The notes beneath the pieces were generated by a model. That model searched no databases. It was given only the letters and a program-made list of their open reading frames with translations, and was not told the DNA's origin. From contig CM037785.1 in NCBI GenBank assembly GCA_021229015.1, positions 38,305,666 through 38,369,665 of the forward strand: a stretch of 64,000 nt of DNA, written 5' to 3'. The DNA comes from Solen grandis. Taxonomy: Eukaryota; Mollusca; Bivalvia; Adapedonta; Solenidae. Below are positions 1-13,715 of this stretch, one piece after another; within the stretch, counting starts at the first letter, position 1; each line of letters starts with the position of its first letter. Both the position numbers and the translations under genes were made by a program.

Positions 1-2809
1 CTTTTTTTTAAGCTTGATAAACATAAAAAATTTTTAACAAATAATTTTTAAAAACAAATTTTAAAAATTTTTTCCCGTTACTAGAAAAAAAAGGATCAAA
101 AAAAAATTTAAAAAATATGAACCCCAAGATAATGTAATAAAATTAAAAAACATGCCAAAAAAAGATTCCCCCAATTCAATTGGACATTTTAAAGTAAAAT
201 AACATTTAAGAAAAAAAAAAAAAACAGGGATTTGAAAAAATGCCCCCCAAATGGGTTTTTTTTAAGGGGGTCAAAGAAAAAAAATTACTGTTCAAATATT
301 CATAAAAAATTTGTGGATTTTTAAAAACCGTAAACAAAAAAACCACCTGAAATTTGAATTAATATGGGGCCCGCGGTCACGTTCAAGAACAAATATATAT
401 TTAAATTTTTAATCCAAGGGGAAAACATTTATTTTAAAGGTAAGACCAAATGGAACAGTTTAGAGAAATGTTACCCCAATAGGGGTTAAGTGGGCGCCAA
501 AATTCCCCGGGGTCAACACTGACAAAACCAAACTCGAGGACACCAAAATTAGGGAAGGGGGTTTTAGAAATTTTTAAAGTCAGGTGTTCCTTGGGACACT
601 TTTCCTATTAAAAAAAACATTTAAAAAAAACCACATTTTTGGAAACCAAAAAAACAAAATTTAAAAACTTTCTTACATTTTAAACCCCTTTGATGAATCA
701 TAACTTAGCCACCAATTTTTTTATAAATAAAGCCGTCCCCAGTCTGAATGCACGACAGGGGTCTTTCATTTTTGGGGGATTCCCGAATTTCAAAGAGGTA
801 TTTTCCCCCCGGTTATGTGGCTAAAGAGTTTTTGGCCAAAACCCCGGCACTTAAACAAAAAATCTTTTTTAGGGGCCCAAACCTGCAATTTTTGGGAAAT
901 GTCACTGAATTTTTAAAAGGCATAACACATTGCTATTTACTTCAAAATCTTTTCCCAAAAAAAAAAGGCCTAGGGGCAGAGAACCCCCCAAAAAACATGT
1001 GCATTTGGGGAAAATTTCCCCTTTCAAAAAAAAAAGGGGGTATGGAAAAAGAATCCCAATTTTTAAAAAAAAAACCAGGGGAAAAAATGTTGAAATGGGC
1101 CCGGGGTTTGAAAAAAAGGACCCATGGCATACAATGCGAGAGCAACACGCATGTGTATTTAAATTAGCCCCGAAAAAAAAAAAAATTTTTTTGATTTACC
1201 CAAGTGTGTTATGCAAAAAGAGAACCCCAGTAACGATCCCACTTTTTCCGTAAAAAAACCCCAATACCAAAAAAGATTTAATTTTAAAAAGGTAAATTTC
1301 CCCCCCTCCTTTTTCATCCGGAAAAAGTTTAAGAAAAAAAAAAACCCCCTGGGGGGAAAAAAAAAGGGGTTCGCCGCCACTTTTTCTTTTCTTTTGGCCA
1401 AAATTTGGTTGCTAGGTAATTTTAAAAAAAATATCTCTCACCGGCAGTGGACTCACGGGGTTTCGTTCAACACCCTTTTAAAATAATTTGTTTTACACAA
1501 ATCTCATACGAAAAGGGTTTTAAAATTGGGCATTACTAACCCAGTGTAAACAATTTGCAATCAAAGATCAGGATTTGAACCCCCAGACGAAAATTTTTTT
1601 CAAGTTTAGCTAAAACCAAAAATGTATACCATACTGCTTGCACATTATCTTCCCAAAATTGGGGAAATTGAAGTGACTAAAGGGAAGGATCTGAAAAAAC
1701 CCTTATATCTTACTGTTTGAAAAGTATTTTTTCCCAAGGGGGCCTTTAATTAACTTTTTGGAAATATTATTCTTGCTCACTGTTTAACCCCACACACATC
1801 CCCCCCTCGGTCTTTTTCCCAAAAAATTCCAAAATATTAAACCCCCAAATAAGGGTTTTGGGGTTTTAATTTTATGTTTTTTAAAAACCAAAGCCCCCTT
1901 TAAAAAAAAATGTTTTTTCACTTTTTTTAGACTCGGGGTAATGTGAAAAAAATTTAAAAACAGGAAAAAGCTTTTTTTTGTTGTGTGGGGAAAAATTCAA
2001 AAGGGCAGCAAAAAAATTTAACATTTTTTCCCCCAAAATGACTGAAAACTTTTTTGTGTGAAATTTTAAAAGAGCAGCAAAATATATGTATAAAAATTCC
2101 CTAATAAAAATGAAATACGTTATCCCCTCTTTTAAACTATTAAACAAGGTTTTTTTTCTAAAAAAAAACTTTTTCATTTTTTTTTTTTCCCCTCTTTTTT
2201 TCCTTAAAAACCCCAATTTTTTCATGTAAAAGAAATTTTTAAAAAAATTAAAAATGTTATCCCTTTAAGGAACCCCTCCATCTTAAATTAAAATCAAAAA
2301 CCATCAAATGTTTTAAATGATTTCAGTTCAAATGCAAGCATCCCCCTGCCCCGCAAAACCTAAAAAGGCTTGCTTTACTATAAAATTTCCCCCCCAAAAA
2401 CAAATCATCAACTATATAAACCTTTTTTTTTTTGGGGGTTTTTTCCTTAAATTCAGTTTTAATCCCCGCCCCCAAAACCCCCGTTTGTGTTTTTCCCCTT
2501 CAAATAGGAACCCCTGAACTCCAGTTACTTATATTTTTAAAATTTAAAAAGCATACATAATAAATTAAAACCATATTTTATTTTTTTTTTTTTTATGATG
2601 AAACATTTTTTTTTTAAAATCATTCCCTTTTCATTTTTTTCCTTTTTTAAATTTTCCCATTAACCCCAATGAGAGATTCCTTTTTAATAGATATTTTTTC
2701 ACAGTTTTTTTCTGGGGTAACTTGGTTGTTTTTTTTGACTAAAAATGGGGGGGAAGGGGAAATTTTTTTAAAAAATTTGCATGTATTTTAAAAGCCTCAG
2801 ATCCCCTTT

Positions 2810-3880
2810 TTTTTTTATTAAAACCGACCCCAAAAATGCTCCCGGTGACTATTGTGATGGGGCCTTTTTGCGTCCCCCAACTTTTAATTTAAAAAACTTC
2901 TCCTCCCTAAACTACTGGGGGAAATTTTAAAAAAACTTTACACAAAAAACCCCCTTTGGGGACCCTCTTTCAAGTTTGTTCAAATGGGGTTTTGTCTGTT
3001 TTAAAAACAAGGGGACAGGGCTAAAACTAGACAAAAAAAAGCAATTTTTGAAAATCTTCTTCTCTTTTTAAAACCAAAAAAAGGACAGAGCGGGGAATTT
3101 TTGGGGGTTTCCCATCTAATGGTCCCCCCACCCCAATTGTTCAAATCATGGCCCTGGGGGGAAAAAGGCCCCGCCCCGGGGGACTTTTTTTAAAAAAGGG
3201 GTTTTATAGGGAAAACTTAAAAAAATCTTTTTTTCTCCAAAACGTATGGCCTAGAGCTAAGATTTTTTTGGGATGAACATTTCAAAAGGAACCCTACCAA
3301 GATTGTTCAAATCAAAAGGGCCCCGGGGGGAAAAAATTGGCCCCCCCTAGGGCACTTTCTTTAACATAGGCAAAATTGGAACCAAAAAAAAAAAAATCTT
3401 TTTCTCTGAAACCCCATGGGGCCAGAGCTTAAAAAATTTTTGGATGTAGCCAAAGTCCCCTTGGGGCCTACCAAAAATTTTTCAAATTAAGGCCCTGGTC
3501 AAAAAATTCCCCCCTGGGGGCAATTTTTTAAATAGTTAAAAAAGGAATATATTCCCCGAAAAAATTCTTCTCGGCACTTATGGCCCGGGGGCTTTGATTT
3601 TTGGGGATTACATTGTCAAAAAAAACTTTTCCCCAATTTTTTCAAATAAGGGGCCCGGGTTTCCAAAAGGGGCCCCCCCTTTTGGGGTTTTTCTTTCTTC
3701 AAAAATGGGGGTAAAAAAAGGAAAAAAAACTAAAAAAATTTTCTTCTCTAAAAACATAGGGCCCGGGGAATTTTTATTTTGGGGGAGCAGCATTTTTTCC
3801 CTTATTTTTAAAACCAACTTTATGGGGGACTTTTTATTTACTCAGGTGACAAAATTGAGCCCTCGGGCTCTTGTTTTACA
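2810..3880 (+). repeat. Hairpin-ended tandem-core repeat (distorted copy 1)
   Basis: A smeared copy of the family seen clean at 45872-47126. The 5' part reads ATGCTC...GGTGACTATTGTGATGG. Internal units begin TTCAAAT...GGCCCTGGGG. The 3' end is CTCAGGTGAC followed by GAGCCCTCGGGCTCTTG and then a T-run. Sequence errors prevent an exact 5' boundary. Confidence 0.6.
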
Positions 3881-4002
3881 ATTTTTAAAGGGTTTTTGGG
3901 GGAAATTCTATATCGATTTAAAAATTCTTAAGTAAAAACCCTTTTAAAAAATTGTTCAAATTGTATAAAAAACTAACTTTTTCCGGGGAGTTAAAATGGG
4001 GA

Positions 4003-5370
4003 GTTTTTTTAGCTCCCCCGAGCACAAATGCTCAAGGTGACTTTTTTAAAACGCCCCTTTGTGGGGTTTCCGGGGTTTTTCGTCGCCCCTCGTCAACAAT
4101 TTTTTTTTAAAAGACATCTCCTTAAAAAACCCGGGACAGAATTTAATGAAATTTGGGGAGGAATTTTCCCTTTTTGGGGAGGCCTAAAAAAATTGCTAAA
4201 ATAAAGTTGATCCATGAAAAAACGGGGGTTTTTCCATGGTTACAAAAAGAAAAAAAATTAAAAAATTTTAAAAAAAACACTCCTTAAAAAAAAAATGAAA
4301 AAAAATTTAAAAAATTTTGGGGACAGATTTTCCTTTGGGGTCAACCTCTTCCCAAATTCCCCAAAATTTTCCGATCCGAAAAAAAAATGGCCCCCCAGGG
4401 GGGGTTTTTTTTTCCTTTTTATGTATAAAGAAAAACCCCTTTAACAACATCCCCTAAACCCCTTTCCCCCGAATTTTTTTAAAAATTGGGGAGGGTTTTT
4501 CCTTTGGGGGAAACCCTTCAAAAAATTGCTAAAATAAACTTGATCCATGTAGAATAGGGTTTTTCCCTGGCAACAAAAAAAAAAAAAAAAATTTAAAAAA
4601 CATTTTTAAAAAAAATACGGGGGTTTTTTTTAAAAAAAAAATTTGGGGACAGATGTTTCCTTGGGCCCCAAACCCCCCCCAAATTTCAAAAATTTTCCGA
4701 CCCTTTAAAAACATGGCCGCCAGGGCGGGGGGTTTTTTGCCTTTTATGTATAGGGGGAAAATTTTTTAAAAACATCTCCCGAAACCACTAACAGAATTTG
4801 TTTTAAATTTTGGAAGATAAAAATTTTGGCAACCTTCAAAAAAATTTCAAAAATTTTAAAAGAAAATGAAGAACTCCGGGGTTCCAAAGGCAAAAAAAAA
4901 AAAAGAAAATTTTAAAAAAACATCTTTTTTAAAAAAGGGGCCGGGGTTTTAAAAAAAATTTGGGGTTTCAGATTTTTCCTTGGGGAAAAACCCTCCCAAA
5001 GGGGTTCAAAAAAAATTTCCATCCGTAAAAAATCATGGCCCCAGGGGCGGGGGTTATTTGCCTTATATGTATTTTGGGGGAAAATTTAAACAACATCCCC
5101 TTTTTAAACCACTAGACAAATTTGATTAAACTTGGCAAGAAACCCTTTGGGGGCAATTTTTAAAAAATTTTTTCCCCAAAATAAACGGGGTCCAAAAAAC
5201 CCCCGTTGCCAGGGGAAAAAAAAAAAAAAATATGAAATTTTTAAAAATCATTTTCTTCAAAACTACTCCAAATTTTTTAAAAAAAAATTGGGGCATAAAA
5301 ATAATTGTTTAAATTGGGCCCCAACCTTTTATCTCAGGTGACGATTTAGGCTCATGGGCCCCCTTGTTTT
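4003..5370 (+). repeat. Hairpin-ended repeat (distorted copies 2 and 3, head to tail)
   Basis: Copy 2 starts at about 4010 with AGCTC...GAGCACAAATGCTCAAGGTGAC, has internal GATCCATG and TTGCCATGG-like landmarks, and ends near 5370 with CTCAGGTGAC and a CTTG terminus. A third copy starts at once, at about 5373 (AGCTCAAAACCCAACACGAAG), and continues to roughly 5800. Together with copy 1 these are three head-to-tail members. All are distorted by smearing. Confidence 0.55.
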
Positions 5371-8300
5371 TAGCTCAAAACCCAACACGAAGTGCTTTTG
5401 GGGGGCTATTGGTATCACCCTTTTTCCGTCTTCCCTCGTCTGTCGCCTCATCAACAATTTGCTTTAAAAACATCTCCTCTGAAACCGCTGACAGATTTGA
5501 ATTTTAAAATTTTTATGTATGAACCCCTTGGGGGGCCTCTACAAAAATTTCTCAAAAAAGGGTTAAACCATGAAGAAAACTGGGGTTCCATGGCAACAAA
5601 TAGAAAAAAAAATTTAAAACTTTGAAAATCATCTCTGAAACAAAAGGGCCCCAATTTTTTTTTCCCTTTTGGGACAAAAGTCACCTCATGAAAATCTACC
5701 ATAATTGCTAAAATTTTAAATTGAATCCCTTGAAAAATGATGCCCCCCGGGCCCCCCCAATTTTCTTGGGGTACTCTAAATAGAAAAAAACAAACTACCC
5801 CTTTTTAAAGCCAGCTTTGAGAATTTATTTTCTTTGGGGCCCAAATGGGGACCTCATGAATGTATACCAAAAATTTGGAAAATAAAAATTTAAAGCCAAA
5901 AAAATGAGGTCCCAGGGTTTTTTAAACCTGGTTTTTCATTTGCTTTCCCCTTTAGAAAAAAAAAATCTTGAAAAAGCTGATGTACACTGGGGGGCGTTTT
6001 TTTCCCTTGGCCTCGTTTCATGATATCTTGTTTATGGGGCTATCTTTTTAAAAAAAGCATAATAACTAAAAATTCCCATTAATGAAAATGAATACCTTGT
6101 TTCATATCCGTTAATTTACTTTTCCGAAAAACTTAAAAGTTGTTAATTGTGACATCAAAAAAAGGCTAGATAGTCCCCACTCCATTTTTTTAAGGTGCAT
6201 AAATCCAGATCACAGGTATGGGTTTAATATTCGGGTCCCCCATTTTTTAAAGTTCACCCTAACCAGGGAAAAACCCGGGGAAAAAAAAAACAAGCATATG
6301 TCCCCTTCCCCAACCACTTGTCCTTGGAAAAATTAAAAAATAAACCCCCCGATCAGGGGGTTTTAAAAATGTAAATTTTTCTGAATGACAAAAGAAAAAA
6401 ATAAATTTTTTCAATGGGGGGTTTTTTTTTAAATGACTTTATGACTTAAATAAAATTCTTACAATAGATATTGGGGAATTTTTTCTTTTTATCTCCCCCC
6501 CATCCCCCAAAAAGATTTGTTTTTAAAAAATTTAAAGGGGTTAAAGGAAAAAAGGGGGGGTTTTTTTTTGTTGATATACTTACTTCATTTTTAAACCAAA
6601 ATAATGAAAAAAATACAAACCAAAAATTTTTTTTACTGGCCCGGGGTTACAACTCACAAACTTTTAAAAAGGGGTTTAAAAATGTCCCAAAAAACTCTCT
6701 TTGATTTTTAAAATTTATCCCTCCTTCAAAAAAGGTCAAAAACATTTTAAAAAATTTTGGGAGGTCGGATGGTCGGTCTTTCTCGTCCCGTAGTCCCCCC
6801 CCCTTTCCGATGATAACTGGAGTTTTCTAGGCCCATTTTCCCCCCAAAAATTCATAGGGTAATTGATCATAAAATAATAGAGCCCCCCATTTTTTTTGGG
6901 GGGAAAATTTTTAAAAGGGGCAAGGTCACATTGACCGTAAAAAAAATTTTTTTTCCCAAAACCCAAACCCCGGGGAATCCCCTTGGGCCCCCCAAAATTT
7001 TTCAAATTTTTAAGCCGTTTGGGGCTTTTACTATAAAAAAATTTTAAAACCCTATTGATTTTTTGGCCCCCTTTTGGCAGAGTAAAAAGGCTTTTTGCCC
7101 CTTATGGGGGTTGAGGGAGCGGGGGGGGGGGAAAAGTGTTTTTTCCACAAACTTTTTTTACTCTCGCTTTTGTCTTTGTTTTTAAAAACAACCCAAATTT
7201 TAAGTCCCTTTTAAAATTTTGGGGAAAAAAAAGTTTCAGGGGAAATTTTAAAAAAAGAAAAATTTCCCCGTTTTTCTCTACAGACCCTGGTATTTAGAAT
7301 TTCCCCACTTTTACAAGAGGCAGTGTTGGGGCAATTTATTATAAAAAATTTTTGTGCTTTTTTGGGTTTTGATTTATTTTTTTAAAATTTAAATTTGGAA
7401 TTGAGATTATACTAATCCCTCTCTTCTTTTTCCGGGTTTTCCCCGTATTTTTCCCCCGGGGGGGCCCAAAACCCTTATGTTTTATGGCTTTTTAAAACAA
7501 AACCTTTTTTAAAACCTTAATCAAGTACAAAATCAATAGACCAATTTTCCCTTTTTTAAAAACGATCGCTCCCCAAGGAGGTCAAATACAGGAAAAAAAG
7601 GGGGATTCTAACCTAAAATTAAAATAAAACCTTAATGTAATGCGAGTAAATGACATCCATTGATTTGGGAGTATAGCGGGATTTTTTTTTTAAAAAGTTT
7701 TTTAAATAACCTACATAAAACCCTTATTTCTGAGTCTTTTCCCAAACCCCCCCCCCCCCAATTCCCCCCTTTCCTCAGTTAATATATTTCCTCAATTGTA
7801 TTATCAAAACAAAAAAGGCAAAAAAAATACAATAATCAAAATTTTTTTTAAACCCTTTTTATCTGAAAAAAAAAGGGGGCCCAGCAATTCGCACCCCTTA
7901 AGAGCCCCTTTTCCCTTTGAGGCCCACAAAAAAACCCTGTGCTTTCAGTGCTTTGATTGCAGTAATCCCCTTTTTTCATTTAGATTTTCTCTCTTTTTTT
8001 AAAAAAAAAGCAGAAAAAAAAGGGGAAAATTTTTGGCCCACAAAAAAAAGAAAATTCACAGGTTTTTAAGGGGACTTTTTTTTCTTTAATCACTAGTCAA
8101 GGGGGATTATGTTGGTTGGCTTATCATGGCAAAACAAAAAAAACGAACCCACCCCCCCTTTTTTAAAATCTCAGATTAATCCCAACATTTAATACATTAA
8201 TTTTGTAAAAAACCCCAAAAAAAGGGTTTTCCCTTTTTTTTTTTAAACAACACGTATGGAACTGTTTTGATTATTTCCCCAAAAAAAATATGAAAAAATT

Positions 8301-8915
8301 GTTCTTAAAACCCTTTAAAGGGGACTTTCGATTTCGAGTTAGGATATTTTCACACCCCTCTCGTCTACCCTCCCCCCTATTCCCCCTTTTTCTCTCTCTT
8401 ATTCAGATTTTAAAACATATCGTGAATTTGTATAAAGGGGGGGAAAGGAAAAAAATTTAAAGCTGGCTACTAGTGGAATGGGGTAAAAAGTGGAAAACCC
8501 GGGGGGTTCCCCACAAAATTTCCCCCCCAAACCTAAAATTTTACACACAACCTACCAAACCCCCAAAAAATACACGATTTCCCCCTTTTTAAAATTTTAA
8601 AAAAAAATTTTTAAAGGAGGGGCCCGTGAAACCAAGCAACGCCCTTCTCATGGCTCGACAAAGCGTTTTTACTTCCTACATTTTTAAATAGCTCCCCCGC
8701 CCAAACGAACTTTTGATCCGGTTTTTGTAAAATTTTTCCCCCCCCCCAACCAACCAAAAACCCCCGCTTCGTAAGGGGGTTTTTTTTTGTTTTTTTTTTG
8801 GTTTTTGCTTTTGTTTTTTTCCTTTTAAAAAACCCCAAATTTGGCCAAAAAAAAAAAAAAAAAAAAATTTTTCCGCTAAACCCCGGTCTGAAAAAATAGG
8901 GTTTGGGGGGGAGGG

Positions 8916-8949
<34 letters not shown>

Positions 8950-9754
8950 AACATGATTTTCAGCCCCAATTTTTTAAAGCTTTCCATTGTATGAATGCAA
9001 TAATTTTCCCCCAAACAAGATTGTATCTAATATGTCCAAAGATGCTAAAAAATCTTGAAAACAATTTAAAACTTTTTTTCAGTTAAAAAGTCCATTGAGT
9101 AGAAAAGGGGGAATAGACACTGGACAATAGGCCGCACAAAGACAGCAAAATCAAGCCTTTAAAAAGGCTTGCTTGCTGACAAGTATTTTTAAAATGAAAT
9201 AGTTTTTTTAAAATTTTTGGGGTTCCCCAAAAAATTAAAAAAGGGATATCCAATACATTTTTTTTTAGAATTATACATTTGTGTTCCCCATATTTTTTTT
9301 TCAATTTTAAGTTTTTTGAAACTTTTTTTTTTTAAAAAATTTTTTAAATTTTTAAAAAATTTTAACTATAGACATTAAAAAAGCAAAAAAAAAAATTTAA
9401 ATTAAATTAAAATTTTATGAAATTATATTTTTAAATGTCAAAACCCCTTTTTTAAAAAATTTTTTTTTAGGGTTTTAAAACTTTTTTGCCGGAATCCTGC
9501 GGAAAAACTGCCCCTTTTAAATAGAAGTCTCTGCTTAAATAAGAATTTCCCCAAAAAAATTTTTTTAATTTAATTAAATTCAGTAAAAAAGTTGGGAATT
9601 TTTAAAAAAAAAATTTTAAAGCGCACTTCTAATAAACTTTAAAATTTGTTTATATTAAAAAAATGGGGAATTTGTAAACATTTAGATCATTATATCTTTT
9701 ATGAAAACAAAAATTAAAATATTATATATTTTTAAAAATTATCATAAAAATTTG

Positions 9755-10826
9755 CTCACCTGAGCACAAAAAGCTCAAAAGGGACTTTTTTTTCGCCCTT
9801 CGTCGGGGGCCGTCCCCCTGCGTCGTCCCCGCAACAATTTGCTTTTAAAAAACCCCCTCCTCTGAAAAACCCTTTGGGCAGGGAATTTTTAAAGAAACTT
9901 GGCAAAATTTTTCCTTGGGGGAGGGGTCTCAAAAGTTGCTAAAAAAAACTTGATCCATGAAAAACCTGGTTGCCATGGGAACAAAAAAAAAAAAATAATT
10001 TGAAAACTTTAAAAAACATCTCCTTCAAAACTAAATGGGCCCAAATTTTTAAAAAAAAATTTGGGACAAAATGTTTTTCCCTTTTGTCAAACCCCTACCA
10101 AAGTTTTTTCAAAAAATTTTTCCCATCCGTAAAAAAACCAAAGGGGCCAGGGGCGGGGGGTTTTTGCCTTTTATGTAATAAAAACCTTTAAACCAACCCC
10201 CCTCTGAAACCACTGGACAGAAAATTTTTTTAAACTTGGCCCGGAATGATCAGTGGGCAACCTTTACAAAAAATTTCTAAAAAAAAACTTGAAACCATGT
10301 AGAACTCTGGGGGCCAAAAACAACAAAAAGAAAAAAAAAAAAGAAAAATTTTTTAAAAAAATTCTTCTTCAAAAACTACGGGCCCAAATTTTAAAATAAT
10401 TGGTTTTTAAAATTTCCTTGGGGCAAAACCCCTACCAAAGTTGCTAAAAAATTTTTCCGATCCGTAAAAAAAAAATGGCCCCCCAGGGGCGGGGGTTTTT
10501 TTGCCCCATATGTTAAAAAGAGAAACCTTAAAAAACACTTCTTTTGAAAACCCCTGGACAGAATTTGGGTTTTTCCCTTGGGAGGGATTTACCTTGGGGC
10601 AACCTTTACAAAATTGCTAAAATAAAAATTTTTTCCATGTAGAACTCGGGTTTCCATTGGGAACAAAAAAAAAAAAAAAAACTTTAAAAAACATCTTTTT
10701 CAAAAAAACTGGGCCCTATTTTTTTAAAAAAATTGGGACAGATTTCCTTGGGTTTAAACCTCAAACCCAAATTTTTAAAATTAATTTCCATCCGTAAAAA
10801 AATTTGGGCCCCCAGGGGGGGGCTTA
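9755..10826 (+). repeat. Hairpin-ended repeat (distorted copy 4, cut by gap)
   Basis: Starts GCTCACCTGAGCACAAAAAG and is followed by the CGTCGTC...AACAATTTGCTT block and the TTGATCCATG...GTTGCCATGG block typical of the family. It then runs through at least two tandem units into the 100-N gap, so its 3' end is missing. Confidence 0.6.
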
Positions 10827-10926
10827 NNNNNNNNNNNNNNNNNNNNNNNNNNNNNNNNNNNNNNNNNNNNNNNNNNNNNNNNNNNNNNNNNNNNNNNNNN
10901 NNNNNNNNNNNNNNNNNNNNNNNNNN
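10827..10926. other. Assembly gap (100 N)
   Basis: Exactly 100 N, the conventional size for a scaffold join of unknown length. The sequence is smeared to the left and normal to the right. Confidence 0.99.
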
Positions 10927-12609
10927 ACTGTGATAAATTTTATTTGTTTATTTAAATACAAAGCACAGGTTTAGTCCCTTGCAATTCATTTAATTAAACC
11001 TGTAAAAGTTTGTAACAAAAGTGACATCATTTAATGTGGAACTCAATGCAAAAACGTACATGCTTATTTTAATTCGCACTTTATTAGGAAACCAAATTAA
11101 GAAAAGAAAATAAGGAAAAAAAAGAATAAAGAAAAAAAAAAGATTAAGGATGAGAGATGAATTAAACTCACTTTGTTAAATTTGTTAGATCAAGCCAGTA
11201 TAACACTAGGTCACGAAATGCAAGTCATTAGACTTTTTAAAACTAAAATAAATCGTCCAATAAGATCAGTGATGCAGAGCTTAATTGTTGATATTTCTAT
11301 TTAGTTCTGCGTTAAAGGCGTTTTTAGGTAAAGAATCGTTATACCATGCATTAATGGCGTATTTCGCAATAAAGTTACGACCTCCGCTATCAACCGATGT
11401 CAGATTCTGTTCCTTTTCAATATAAAGGATAGCAAGACGGGCGCGTGCTAGAATCTTTCGATATATAAGTATATTCTAGTGAAAATCGACCACACACGGC
11501 CAAATAATGCGCGGTACGGGCGCCTGTGGGTGGGACTTAGTATACAATGGGTTTTAATTATTCGTACATCATTAATTTCATCAGTTTACATCCGTAACTA
11601 AACTATTGCACTTTGAGTTTTTGAGGAAAAAAAAAAGAGATCTGCATCTGTAAGTTGCAAAAATATAAGTTTGAATAGTTTACTAGCTTGCAAAGAGTTG
11701 TGCACGAACAGGCTAGACAACACATCAATAAATGGACGGAGAAAGTGCATAAGAGGCGATTATCACAGGCCTCCGATTTCAGCACCAAAATAATACATTG
11801 TGATTGCGAGTTTGCATGGTCCGTGTTCAAATGAGCGTTTGTTTGCATTCTTTTTTTCATTTGTACCTAATCATGTCTGGATTTTTTGTTCAGGAAAAGC
11901 TTTATATTAAAGTACTGTGTATAACAGGTGCGAACTTCCGACAATAACAAGACGTTGTGTTGTGATAGGGCGGCTACGTCAGCCAGCCAATCTCGGAAGC
12001 ACCAGTCAGGAAGTACAGTTCGTCATACTTGTATTGGCACCCACTAAAGAGGTACATGTTTAATAACTGAACATTATATTACCAAATTTTAACATATAAA
12101 CTTCAGCTATAGTATTCCAAATTACAATATATTTTCTCTGTTGTTTTATTTCACATTGAACGACGTATCGTGTTTGTTTGTCCTATTTCCTTTTGAAGGG
12201 TATTAAAGTTAAACATTTGTGGGTATGCAGTTACATGGGACTTATGAACCCATACCTCAGGGCTACAAACATTGTAATGTTATCATATCATCGACTGCCT
12301 TACTGTTGTGCTTGAGCATCTTTAAAACACAAAAAAATATGTAAACACAACTTTTTGAGCACTCTTAATCATGGAAAAAATAGAAAAAAATAAAACTTTT
12401 CTTTAGCTTTGTCACTATTTCACAAAATGTATCATGTTTCTAATTCCTGTGAAAAACCATTCTGTTGGTCATGTTACGGCAGAGTCTTATAAATAAAGAT
12501 TGGCAGCTTTACGAAATAACGTTCTTTATCACGTGCCTCGAGAGTTAACGAGAGCGTGCCGTCCTATCAAACGGGTACTGGACATTTCGGTTGGGTTTGG
12601 GAGAATCCG

Positions 12610-12694
12610 TCCTCGGTACCCAGGCTATTCATATTCACATATACCCAGGCTACTCATATTCATATGTGAATATGAATAGCCTGGGTACCGAGGA
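12610..12694. repeat. Perfect palindrome, 33-bp stem and 19-nt loop
   Basis: The left arm 12610-12642 begins TCCTCGGTACCCAGGC. The right arm 12662-12694 ends GCCTGGGTACCGAGGA. The arms are exact reverse complements over 33 bp. The 19-nt loop (12643-12661, starting ACCCAGGCTACTCATATTC) repeats part of the left arm with one change, so the loop looks like a duplicated piece of arm. Confidence 0.9.
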
Positions 12695-12895
12695 TAGGGA
12701 GAAACTTACAGAACAGCAATTACTTTCCAAATACTTTTAGTAAGTAAAATGACTGAAATACTGTCGGTGGGACGTTAAGCCCAACAAACAAACGAACAAA
12801 CATAAATCTACTGATTTTAGCTAAAGTTAGTTGAAATGAAAGAAAGAAAAGGACGGGTGCATTATTAGAGCACTATTTTAGTTTAATTATAATTA

Positions 12896-12941
12896 AGAGA
12901 GAGAGAGAGAGAGAGAGAAGGAGAGAGAGTAGAGAGAGAGG
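12896..12941. repeat. (GA)n microsatellite
   Basis: About 46 bp of GA dinucleotide with a few interruptions. Confidence 0.9.
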
Positions 12942-13496
12942 AAGAAAGACATATGTATAACTGGTCAATATGACTAAGCGTGGCACGAGTAAACGTTGAG
13001 ATACATGACAGCCTAGTGTACATGCAGGACTAACCCGTGATCTTTGCCGGTTTTAGTATTTTATTGTTGGCAAACATGTAGAATGGTTTCCCTTAATTGC
13101 GTCTCGTCATGTGGTCGATCACCTCACTGACGTTTGTTTATATCAAAAGTAATGGAACAAATAATTGACTTAACAAAATAACCATATCAATACTATATTA
13201 TTTTAAATATCTACATAGTATTTGATTTCCAATCTCGCCTGGGTCTCGTTGAAATCGTTGTCCGCGCGCGACTTCAAAAAAAGCTATATGGACAAAGAAT
13301 AAGCTGCCAATATCTGTTTATAAGTCTCTGGTTACAGGTAGTTAAGAAATTTGTGGGCTTGTATTGAAAAAAAACAACACCAAACGGTTATGTGACTGGT
13401 GATGACCAATTTCATAGCAGCATTTTTCAGGAGATGAGAGATATATAAATACAAAGGTACTTTAAACATGTGTTGACAATGTCTCCATCTTGCCAG

Positions 13497-13715
13497 AAAA
13501 GCACGAAGACCGCACTGGAAACTGGCAGAACGTTCGCCACTCTGTTTGCCGACCTCGAGTTCCGTTACCACCTGAACGCTGCAGATTCTGAGGATGACTT
13601 TATGAAACTACTACGGGAGAGAACACGAGACCTTATCCGAGAACAGAGCCTTCCGGAGAACAGGAAATCCCACCTGTTACTAGCCACAAGTCATTTCGAA
13701 GACTCAGAATCAGGG
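13497..13715 (+). CDS. SLC4A11: SLC4A11-like exon a
   Basis: 73 codons, phase 0 at both ends. Acceptor TCTCCATCTTGCCAG, donor GTATGT. It encodes the end of the cytosolic domain ([20 protein letters not shown]), which aligns with the vertebrate segment just before the membrane domain. An in-frame ATG lies upstream at 13479, but the acceptor and family length favour an internal exon over a start. Confidence 0.85.

Larger units (their letters stand above)
1..10826. other. Low-quality, homopolymer-smeared contig end
   Basis: The whole segment up to the first N gap is built of runs of A, C, G and T of 3-10 bases and looks unlike everything after the gap. Recognisable repeat text (for example the GGCCCTGGGG...GGCCCCGCCC core, clean at 46180-46210) recurs here with bases replaced by their neighbours, as if the sequence had been smeared. 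This is best read as uncorrected sequencing or consensus error, not biology. Open reading frames here are rich in poly-K and poly-F and are not genes. Apart from the distorted repeats listed separately I see no supportable gene; upstream exons of the SLC4A11-like gene could be hidden here. Confidence 0.8.
10927..13496. other. Non-coding region 5' of first recognised SLC4 exon
   Basis: AT-rich sequence without recognisable coding exons. It holds a perfect 33-bp-stem hairpin (12610-12694), a SINE-tail fragment (12762-12800, CGGTGGGACGTTAAGCCCAA then CAAA repeats) and a GA microsatellite (12896-12941). It may be intronic if the missing 5' exons of the SLC4A11-like gene lie further upstream. Confidence 0.6.

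Noticed and set aside
748..1253. Open frames of 107-139 codons in the first contig
   Set aside because: Rich in poly-K, poly-F and poly-P produced by homopolymer smearing; no domain, no splice context.
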